Source: Azohydromonas caseinilytica | GTDB lineage: Bacteria; Pseudomonadota; Gammaproteobacteria; Burkholderiales; Burkholderiaceae_C | Direction of reading: 5' to 3' | Assembly (NCBI RefSeq): GCF_012927045.1 | Contig: NZ_JABBFW010000040.1 | Location: forward strand, 1-38,846 | DNA length: 38,846 nt | Part shown: piece by piece, positions 32,544-38,846 of the stretch | How positions within the stretch are numbered: position 1 is the first letter of the stretch | Layout of the letters: each line of letters starts with the position of its first letter | The notes under the pieces: model-generated | The model's input: only the letters and a program-made list of their open reading frames with translations | What the model was told of the DNA's origin: nothing | The model's database searches: none | Position numbers and translations under genes: made by a program

Positions 32544-35500
32544 TGGGCTGCTCCCGGGGCGGGCAGCGTCGCCACGCCGGTTGCCGCCGGCCGTTCCTCA
32601 CCCGCCACCAGTGTGGGCAGCGACAGCCCGCGCAGGCCACCGCCGCTGCGGCTGGGCGTCACCGGGCCGGGGCTGGTGATGGCCCGGTACTGCAACGCGA
32701 TGGCTTGCGCTCCCTCGCCCCAGCTCAATTCGCGCACGCCGTCGGGCAGCTTCCTCACTTGTGCCGCGTCGATCAGGCGCTCGAAGCCATAGGCGCCCGG
32801 GGCGTTGAACAGCTCCACCGCGCGACCGTCGAGCGCGATGCCGCTGATGCGCACGCCCGGAGTGTGGGTGGTGTTGGGCCACACGAAGCCGGACCAGGTG
32901 GCTTCGCCGTTGCGGTAGCGCAGTGTCTGGCCGTCAATCTCCACCGTGTACTCGATGAAGCCCGGCGCGCCCATCGGTCGCAACTGGAAGCTGAGCTGGG
33001 CTGCGGCGGCCACCCCGGCGCCGGGCGGCGCTGCACTGGCCGCGCCGTCCAGCGCCGCCACCCACAGCGGCAGACCCTCTACGAATGCCGGGCGCAGCCG
33101 CAGACCCAGCTGAGCCCAGTGGCGAGGCGATATCTCGTCGCCGCGGCGTGTCACCAGGGGGCCCAGCACTTCGGTGGCGAAGCGCGCCACCGTCCCCGTC
33201 GGCCCGAACACGCGCGCGATCTCGGCCGGCGCGGCCTCCACTCTGGACGCCGCATCGAACGGGTATTTGCTCGCCAGCGTCTGCTGGAAGGGTTGCAGCA
33301 CCTGGGCCGTCCACAGCCGGTTGAGCTCGTCCTCCGCCGGCACGACGAGCACCGCGAACGCCTGGATCAGAGGTCGAACCAGCAGCGGCTTGAGCGTCGC
33401 CTTGGCGCTGTCGCTGGCGCCGGTGAGCATCTGCTCCTCGACGAAGCGCAGTGCCTCGGACAGCTCCGAAGCCTGGCCTTCGAAGGTGGCTGCCATCAAC
33501 TGGCGCGTGGGCGGGCCGGCATCGCCCTGGTTCTTCATCGTGTTGAAGCGGCTGCGCAGGCGGCCGAGCTGCTGGAAGTAGCTGTCCTGCAAGGAGCTGC
33601 CGCCCTCACGCGCGGCCAGCAGCCGTGCCACCGCGCTGAACTCGCGGCCCACCGCTCCCATGGTCCGGCCGCCCTCGCCCGGACCGGCGTCACCTGTGCC
33701 CACCTTCACATCCACCGGCGCGGATGACAGGCGTTGCAGCGAGTGCTTGACCCAGTCGAGGACGCCTTCACGCGCCTGCGCCGCCTGCTCGTCAAGCAGG
33801 CTGGGGTTGTCCCAGGAGGTCTGTTCGAAAAGGGTGGCCAGCAGCTTGCGGAGCGGCGACTCCGCCGGGTCGCCGAGCCGGTTCATGTGCTCCACGGCGG
33901 CTTCGAAGCTGGCGAAATCCGCCACCGCCACCCCTTGCATGAAACGCTGCCACTCGCGCACGTACTCGCTCTTGTAGCGCTCGGTCAGCGTCTTGTGGAT
34001 CTGCTCCGGGCTGCCCTGCAGCGACAGATCGTCGCGGGTCGAGGTCTTGAGCACCCAGTCGACGCTTTGCAGCTCGTTGTGGGCGGCCTCGGTGATGGCC
34101 GCCTTGATGTAGCCCTGCCAGGCCTCGCGCGTGAAGGCGCCCGACACGACCTGGCTGCCGGCCACCAGGGCCTTGTCCCGCTCGCCCACGATGCGCGCCA
34201 CCGTCATGGGCGCGTAGCGCGTGGACGCGCGTGCCTTCATGTCGGCATACACGCGCTCGATGGCCGGCGTGCCCTGCACGACGCGGCGCAGGTTCTCGCG
34301 CGTCTGGTCCACCAGGCCAAAGTTGTTGCCGATGACGGGAAAGAGCGGGTCCTGCAGGTGCGCCATCGAAAAGGTGATGAGGCGCTCGGCGCTGCGCATG
34401 AGCTGCTCGCGGGGCATGGTGCCGCGGTTGTCGTCCAGCCAGCCGCGCCAGAAGCGCGTGATCTGGTCGGTGAGATGGCCCGATTCCATGCGCTGGCGCT
34501 CGGCCAGCATCAGGTACGTCTTGAGTGCCTTGTAGGCGTCCTCGACCTCGGTGGCGGAGGCCTCGGCATAGCGCGAGGGCGTGGCCGCCACGGCTGCGGT
34601 GCCCGCCACCGCGGAAGCACTCGCCATGGCCGCCGGTGGCGCATCGGCAACCGCCCGGCCCAGCGGGCGCAGTTGATCCGCATGCCGGTTGACCTCGCCG
34701 AGGTAAGCCTCCAGCGCCTGCGCCACCGGCTCCAGCATCACGCGGCGCAGACCCTGGAACACCTCCTGGCGCAGCCGCAACTCGACCGCGTCGCCCTGGT
34801 CCAGGCCCAGCCCCAGAGACCAGGGCCGCTGCTCGCGCCACGCCGCCAGCTCCTCAAGCCGGTTCTGCAGCAGCTCCAGCGCCTCAAGGCGCGAGGCGAG
34901 GTCCACGCGATCCGCCTGCAACTGCCTGGCCTTTTCCAGGTCGGCCTGCACGCTGGCCACCAGCTGGCGGTTGCCCACGTACGACCAGCTCCATCCGGCC
35001 AGCAGCAGGGCCAGCGTCAATACCCCGCCAGCGTAGCTCAGGGTCCGCAGGCGCTGCTTGGCACGGCTGGTGTGCTGCCGCACCAGGTGACGGTCGGCAA
35101 AAATGACCTTGGAGAAGAGGCCTTTGAGAAAGTAGCCCTGCTCGGTGGCTGCCGGGGCCGGCGGCTGTTCGCCGGGACGCGTCAGCGCAAAGCGCTGGGC
35201 CACGCCGTTGCGGTCCGGGCTGTGTGTTTCGGCAGGCTGCACCGCGCTGGTGAAATAGAAGCCGCGGAACACCGGCCGGAACTGGTAAGGGTTCTCGTCG
35301 AACAGCGTCGCGATGAAGCTGCGCAGCGCCGGCTGCAGCACCGCGAATTCCAGCGGAAAAGCCAGCACCGCCGGCGGCAGCGCCTGGCCCCGATGCAGTC
35401 CCATGCGGACCAAGGCCGCTTCCTTGAGCCCATCCTGCAGCTCGCGGAAGTGGCGGTCGAACTGGGCCACCGCGTCGCTGCCGCCGGTGTGGTAGGGCAG

Positions 35501-36355
35501 GGTGGCGCCCCAGACCTGCTCCCGCTCATGCGCATCGCGATCGGCAAAGAAGTCGGCGAAGCCGGGGATGAGGTCCGCCTTGGTGAAAAGCAGGTACACG
35601 GGCGCAAACACTTCCAGTGCATCGGTGAGCTCCTGCACCCGCGCGCGCAACTCGCGCCCAAGCGAGATCACGGCGTCCGGCGTGGCGTCACGCAACATCG
35701 CCACGCTGGCCGCGACCACGATGCCGTTGATCGGCGCCCTGGGCCGGTGCTGCTTGAGCATCGCCAGGAAGCTCATCCACTCCGTGCGGTGTTCCTGCTC
35801 CATCGCATAGCGGCCGGCGGTGTCGAGCAGGATGCCTTCGCTGGTGAAGAACCAGTCGCAGTTGCGTGTTCCTCCGATGCCGCGAAGGATGTTGTCCTTG
35901 CCATGGGGAAAGGGAAACGTCAGCCCCGACTGCACCACCGCCGTGCTCTTGCCCGCAGAGGGGTGGCCGATGACCATGTACCAGGGCAGCTCGTACAACG
36001 CAGCCTGGCCGCTGCACTGGCCCAGCTTGGAGCTCTTGATCCTCTTGATGGCTCCCAGCAGTTGCTCGCGCAACTCCTTCGTTTGCGAGGCGCTGTCGGT
36101 GGTGTCGCTGCGCACCGCCCGCTCCAGGTCCTCGTCGAGGGCGTGCTCCAGGCGCTTCGCGGAGCGGCGTCCGCGCCAAAGCTGCATGAGCCACCGGCCC
36201 AGTACAACCAGGGCCGGCAGCCCGAGTACCGCCACGGCCACCAGCAGCTTGACCTGCGCTGCCAAGGGGCTGGCGAACACGAGGGCGAGCAACAGCGCCA
36301 CGCCCAGCACGCCCAGAGTGCGTGCGTCCAACAGCAACTGCAGGAACCGTTTCAT
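32540..36355 (-). CDS. tssM: Type VI secretion membrane protein TssM (IcmF)
   Basis: A 1271-residue inner-membrane core protein. Two membrane segments lie near the N-terminus (LGVLGVALLLALVFASPLAA and LLVAVAVLGLPALVVLG, about 14-55). The cytoplasmic NTPase domain has Walker A GHPSAGKST at 130-138. A third membrane segment lies at about 440-460 (GGVLTLALLLAGWSWSYVG), and the rest is periplasmic, including the conserved C-terminal region (FIEYTVEIDGQTLRYRNGEATWSGFVWPN) that contacts TssJ. It forms the membrane complex with TssL and TssJ, neither of which is in this window. The ATG at 36355 has a GGAG ribosome site; a GTG just before it is also possible. It follows an M15-type peptidase gene by 30 bp and overlaps tagF by four bases. 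Confidence 0.95.
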   Translation of the reverse strand: MKRFLQLLLDARTLGVLGVALLLALVFASPLAAQVKLLVAVAVLGLPALVVLGRWLMQLWRGRRSAKRLEHALDEDLERAVRSDTTDSASQTKELREQLLGAIKRIKSSKLGQCSGQAALYELPWYMVIGHPSAGKSTAVVQSGLTFPFPHGKDNILRGIGGTRNCDWFFTSEGILLDTAGRYAMEQEHRTEWMSFLAMLKQHRPRAPINGIVVAASVAMLRDATPDAVISLGRELRARVQELTDALEVFAPVYLLFTKADLIPGFADFFADRDAHEREQVWGATLPYHTGGSDAVAQFDRHFRELQDGLKEAALVRMGLHRGQALPPAVLAFPLEFAVLQPALRSFIATLFDENPYQFRPVFRGFYFTSAVQPAETHSPDRNGVAQRFALTRPGEQPPAPAATEQGYFLKGLFSKVIFADRHLVRQHTSRAKQRLRTLSYAGGVLTLALLLAGWSWSYVGNRQLVASVQADLEKARQLQADRVDLASRLEALELLQNRLEELAAWREQRPWSLGLGLDQGDAVELRLRQEVFQGLRRVMLEPVAQALEAYLGEVNRHADQLRPLGRAVADAPPAAMASASAVAGTAAVAATPSRYAEASATEVEDAYKALKTYLMLAERQRMESGHLTDQITRFWRGWLDDNRGTMPREQLMRSAERLITFSMAHLQDPLFPVIGNNFGLVDQTRENLRRVVQGTPAIERVYADMKARASTRYAPMTVARIVGERDKALVAGSQVVSGAFTREAWQGYIKAAITEAAHNELQSVDWVLKTSTRDDLSLQGSPEQIHKTLTERYKSEYVREWQRFMQGVAVADFASFEAAVEHMNRLGDPAESPLRKLLATLFEQTSWDNPSLLDEQAAQAREGVLDWVKHSLQRLSSAPVDVKVGTGDAGPGEGGRTMGAVGREFSAVARLLAAREGGSSLQDSYFQQLGRLRSRFNTMKNQGDAGPPTRQLMAATFEGQASELSEALRFVEEQMLTGASDSAKATLKPLLVRPLIQAFAVLVVPAEDELNRLWTAQVLQPFQQTLASKYPFDAASRVEAAPAEIARVFGPTGTVARFATEVLGPLVTRRGDEISPRHWAQLGLRLRPAFVEGLPLWVAALDGAASAAPPGAGVAAAAQLSFQLRPMGAPGFIEYTVEIDGQTLRYRNGEATWSGFVWPNTTHTPGVRISGIALDGRAVELFNAPGAYGFERLIDAAQVRKLPDGVRELSWGEGAQAIALQYRAITSPGPVTPSRSGGGLRGLSLPTLVAGEERPAATGVATLPAPGAAQ

Positions 36356-36385
36356 CACTTGGGCTCCATCGTGAGGATCAGGGAA

Positions 36386-37222
36386 TCAGCGGCCGTTGCC
36401 GCGGCGCCATTCGACATGGCCGTAGTCCTTCAGCGAGCGCCAGTCGCCGCCCCAGGTCAGGCCCAGGGAGCGGGCCACCTCGCCATACAGCGCGTAGCCT
36501 TTCATGGCCCAGGGATCGCGCTCGGAAATCACCACCTTGCCGGCACGCAGGAAGGCACAGTCCGCGGCCAGTCCATGCTGGTGGTAGCTCTCGTACGGGC
36601 CCGCGCGCGTCACCGACGGACCCAGGGCAGCCAGCGCCGCCTGCCGCTGCGGGCTGCGGTAGCCCTCCACGAGCACCATGTCGTAGCCATGGCGCTCGCG
36701 CATCAGCTTGAAGACCAGCAGCAGGCGTTGGGAAAAGGCCGGGTCCAGCAGTTCCCACTGCCGGCTCGCGTGGCGCGCCATGGGTCGCCACTGCTCGACT
36801 TCCGGTGTCATGAACACGGCGGGAGGCAGCGGCGGAGGCGGCACGAGCTGCTCACCGTGGAGCAGCGCCGCAACCCGCTCATCGACCGCGCGCGATACCG
36901 GGTCGCCGCGGCTGTCCACCGGCATCCAGCTGCGCAGAGTCCAGGCGCACAGCGGGAACAGGACCAGCGCGCACAGCGCCGCGCCCAGGGCCCAGGCATG
37001 CCGGTGCAGCGCGCGCCCGCCCCATCCAGCGCCCGCGCGCAGCGCCGATCTGGCCCACCGGGCGCGGTGCTTGCAGCGCTGTGCCCAACCGGCCCCGGTG
37101 GCGCGCCCCTGTGCCCACCATTGCCGCGTGCTGGCGAAGGCACGATCGCGCACCGGCGCCAGCAGCAGCAGTGCGGAAATCGGTACAGCCAGCAGCAGGT
37201 AGAGGAAAACACCTAGCAGCAT
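36386..37222 (-). CDS. M15-type peptidoglycan peptidase (TagX-like) of the T6SS operon
   Basis: A 278-residue membrane-anchored peptidase. Two hydrophobic segments (residues about 2-22 and 76-96) bracket an Arg-rich cytoplasmic loop. The C-terminal domain, presumably periplasmic, has the M15 pattern: VLVEGYRSPQRQ, then SYHQHGLAAD (zinc ligands H214 and D221) and GHVEW (third ligand H269). These enzymes cut peptide links in peptidoglycan. It is the first gene of the tssM-tagF-ompA operon, 30 bp before tssM. The Acinetobacter T6SS gene tagX encodes a peptidoglycan L,D-endopeptidase needed for T6SS assembly, and this protein fits that role. A secreted effector is less likely because of the two N-terminal membrane segments and the absence of an immunity-type neighbour. 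Confidence 0.85.
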   Translation of the reverse strand: MLLGVFLYLLLAVPISALLLLAPVRDRAFASTRQWWAQGRATGAGWAQRCKHRARWARSALRAGAGWGGRALHRHAWALGAALCALVLFPLCAWTLRSWMPVDSRGDPVSRAVDERVAALLHGEQLVPPPPLPPAVFMTPEVEQWRPMARHASRQWELLDPAFSQRLLLVFKLMRERHGYDMVLVEGYRSPQRQAALAALGPSVTRAGPYESYHQHGLAADCAFLRAGKVVISERDPWAMKGYALYGEVARSLGLTWGGDWRSLKDYGHVEWRRGNGR

Positions 37223-37274
37223 AAGGTCGGTGTCCGGTGCTGTACGCCCACGCAACTGCTGGCTATGGGCATCG

Positions 37275-37298
37275 TGTAAATGTTTTATTTGTAAATGT
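37275..37298. repeat. Short direct repeat in the T6SS divergent region
   Basis: TGTAAATGT occurs twice, at 37275-37283 and 37290-37298, 15 bp apart, in the only AT-rich patch of the gap between the peptidase operon and the divergent unknown gene. It may be a regulator-binding site. Confidence 0.5.
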
Positions 37299-37441
37299 CC
37301 CTTGAAATAGTTTCCGAGGGCCAGAGGAGCGGCCCGGATGTACCCCGGGATGTGGGGTGGCAGGTGAATGCCCGTTTGGCGTGCCGGATTCGGCTGGAAA
37401 GACTGGCCGCAGCGTTCAATCAGGCATCCCGAGGAGCCGGC

Positions 37442-38248
37442 ATGGAGCCCAGGCAGAAAACGGTCAAGCAAGCGCTTTCCGGACGTCCCAGCCTGTTGGG
37501 TGAAGCTGCAACCGGTTCACGTCGAACCGCTCCCCCCGCCGTGCGCTGGCTCGCCACCCTGGGCCAGGCGCCGGACTCAATGGCGCGTGCAGCGAAGCCA
37601 GGGAAGAGCAGACGGCCGGGCTGGCGACGACGCGGGGGTCTGGCGCTGTGCGTGGTGGTCGCTGTGACGGCCCTGGCTTGGAACTGGGTCAGGCCACGGG
37701 GCACGGAGGCCTTTGCTTCGACACCGGCCGCGTCGGTGCCGCAGGGGCCGGCTCCTGGACTGGGCTTGGTGCAGGACAGAGCCGCGCCCGCAGTTGCCGC
37801 AGATGCCGCCTACGGCAGCCGACCAGTCCAAGGGCCCGCCCGCATCGAAACACTGCCGACGGAGGACCGCGATCGGGCTGGCGCTGGAGGTAGGCCGCTT
37901 CCCTGGCCTGTCGGCCCGGTCGCCTCGACGTCAATGCAGGCCGCCCGCATGGACTCAGATGCTCCCGCTCGGGCCGTGCCGACACCGCCCGGGGCCATGG
38001 TCAGGCCGAGCCCTGTGGTGGCCATTGATGCAAGCGCTGCCACGCAGTTCCTTGCCGCGACACCACGCATGGATGTGCCAGCACGTCCGGCAGTGACGGC
38101 AGCGGCGATGCCACCACCGGACGCATCCCCGCCGGCTCCAACTGCAGCCTCGGTCAACGAGGCTGAGGCGGAACTGTTGGAAGCGATCATGGTCTGGCAT
38201 GAGCGGTATCCGCCTGCGGCATTGGTCTTGCCGACGTTGCGGCGCTGA
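37442..38248 (+). CDS. Bitopic unknown protein divergent to the T6SS operon
   Basis: A 268-residue protein with a basic cytoplasmic N-terminus of about 65 residues (RRPGWRRRGG before the membrane), a single transmembrane segment (LALCVVVAVTALAWNWV) and a long Pro/Ala-rich, probably disordered periplasmic part. The C-terminal 35 residues look folded (NEAEAELLEAIMVWHERYPPAALVLPTLRR). The ATG at 37442 has a GAGGAG ribosome site and is preferred over an ATG at 37295, which has none. Overall design resembles a membrane-tethered linker protein such as TonB-like or T6SS accessory proteins, but no family was recognised. Its place next to the T6SS operon suggests a link. Confidence 0.6.
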   Translation: MEPRQKTVKQALSGRPSLLGEAATGSRRTAPPAVRWLATLGQAPDSMARAAKPGKSRRPGWRRRGGLALCVVVAVTALAWNWVRPRGTEAFASTPAASVPQGPAPGLGLVQDRAAPAVAADAAYGSRPVQGPARIETLPTEDRDRAGAGGRPLPWPVGPVASTSMQAARMDSDAPARAVPTPPGAMVRPSPVVAIDASAATQFLAATPRMDVPARPAVTAAAMPPPDASPPAPTAASVNEAEAELLEAIMVWHERYPPAALVLPTLRR

Positions 38249-38719
38249 TTCCAGAAACGTGTTGGCTCCACCTGCCCGGTGTTGCTTTCTCAACCCAGCC
38301 GAGGCACACGGCGCCGCTCCACCGCACGCGAGTCGCAACGCTCAATCCTTTGGCGTGATGCGAGGGCAGGGAGCGCGGCATGGGCCTGTACCAGTTGGCT
38401 GCAACCCTGTTCCATTGTTGAGCAGCTTCAGTGCCAACAGGCTGGACTGAAGAACCGGTGGCGGAGCCGCCCACCGTGCCAACCCCAATCATCCCTTCAC
38501 GCATCAGTCGGAATACCGACTTGGCACAGGCATTGCGGAGGTGGGAGCAGTTGTCCATCCAACCAGGAGCTACCCATGTTCAATCGATGGCAAGCCGTCT
38601 CCAGGCCTCGATGGCGCGGCAGCTCGTGAACTGAAGCCGGCAAGGCCCATTGGTCATGGGCGCAACCATTCATTTTGCAAAGGCAAGGCCCGGGAGGGCG
38701 TGCCTGCCAGGAGTGACAT
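38249..38719. other. Gene-poor region upstream of pntA
   Basis: About 470 bp without a convincing gene. It contains a consensus sigma-54 promoter match at 38522-38536. Downstream of it is a 17-codon open frame (38576-38629, start MFNRWQAV) with an AGGAG ribosome site; whether this is a leader peptide is unknown. The pntA ribosome site is at 38709-38713. Confidence 0.4.
38522..38536 (+). promoter_or_regulatory. Sigma-54-type promoter match upstream of pntA
   Basis: TGGCACAGGCATTGC matches the TGGCAC-N5-TTGC sigma-54 core exactly and is preceded by T as preferred. Transcription would start near 38548 and run into pntA about 170 bp later. No enhancer site or activator gene was recognised nearby, so functional use is uncertain. 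Confidence 0.5.
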
Positions 38720-38846
38720 ATGTTGATCGGAGTCCCGCTGGAGACGGCGGCCGGAGAAACGCGGGTGGCGGTCACGCCCGAGACCGCGAAGAAGCTCAAG
38801 AGCCAGGGCCACCAGCTCTTCGTGCAGTCCGGCGCCGGCCTCAAGG
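38720..38846 (+). CDS. pntA: NAD(P) transhydrogenase subunit alpha, 5' part
   Basis: The first 42 codons of a gene cut by the window end. The N-terminus (MLIGVPLETAAGETRVAVTP, then ETAKKLKSQGH) is typical of PntA, the NAD(H)-binding subunit of proton-translocating transhydrogenase, which makes NADPH at the expense of the proton gradient. Alanine dehydrogenase shares this fold and start, but the AAGETRVAVTPE pattern fits PntA better. The ATG has an AGGAG ribosome site seven bases upstream. pntB would be expected beyond the window. Confidence 0.85.
   Translation, partial: MLIGVPLETAAGETRVAVTPETAKKLKSQGHQLFVQSGAGLK

Noticed and set aside
33734-37216. A very long plus-strand open frame opposite tssM (over 1100 codons), and a similar one at 4993-8115
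   Set aside because: They lie antisense to well-recognised genes, have His/Arg/Gln-rich compositions with no domain, and are the usual result of high GC at third codon positions.

Overview
The window is GC-rich, densely coded DNA from a betaproteobacterium of the order Burkholderiales, most like the Comamonadaceae and relatives. This rests on recalled family resemblance of the proteins (SerA, PntA, p-cresol methylhydroxylase, ParA/ParB/Rep) and on gene organisation; no search was run. No rRNA, tRNA, CRISPR array, transposase or integrase was seen.

Layout. (1) 390-1324: a coupled pair, a small unknown protein and a P-loop kinase-like ATPase. (2) 1343-3662: an endonuclease III-type glycosylase and a periplasmic glucan biosynthesis protein (OpgD/MdoG family). 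(3) 3746-10549: a catabolic module for p-cresol or a related 4-alkylphenol. The leftward operon encodes cytochrome PchC, a PchX-like protein, flavoprotein PchF, an aldehyde dehydrogenase and an outer-membrane channel. A consensus sigma-54 promoter and TTGATCA-type enhancer sites precede it, and a divergent DmpR/XylR/MopR-type activator with its zinc ligands intact sits beside it. A PAS-containing chemoreceptor follows, convergent with the activator. (4) 12850-20528: accessory and housekeeping genes: a truncated AraC regulator whose 3' end lies in a REP-like repeat, a MerR regulator with a methyltransferase, a diguanylate cyclase, several unknown small proteins and an alkene/quinone-reductase-type oxidoreductase. 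(5) 21096-23278: serA and a divergent membrane protein with a HELTH zinc motif.

(6) 23333-28478 is the replication and partition locus: three copies of a 17-bp palindrome (candidate parS centromere), a strong terminator, parB and parA (leftward), about 880 bp of non-coding DNA with nine iterons plus two variant iterons, then a large Rep_3-type initiator reading rightward. This is the layout of a secondary replicon (megaplasmid or chromid). The presence of serA and pntA on the same fragment favours a chromid.

(7) 28542-38248: a dienelactone hydrolase-family protein, then part of a type VI secretion cluster: tssA converging on a leftward operon of an M15-type (TagX-like) peptidoglycan peptidase, tssM, tagF and a BON-OmpA protein. 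A bitopic unknown protein is divergent to that operon. The sheath, baseplate, ClpV, TssJ and TssL genes are not in the window. (8) The window ends in the first 42 codons of pntA, preceded by a gene-poor stretch with a consensus sigma-54 promoter match.

The best candidates for undescribed biology are the parS-like palindromes and iteron architecture, the oversized Rep with its extra C-terminal domain, and the M15 peptidase built into a T6SS membrane-complex operon.
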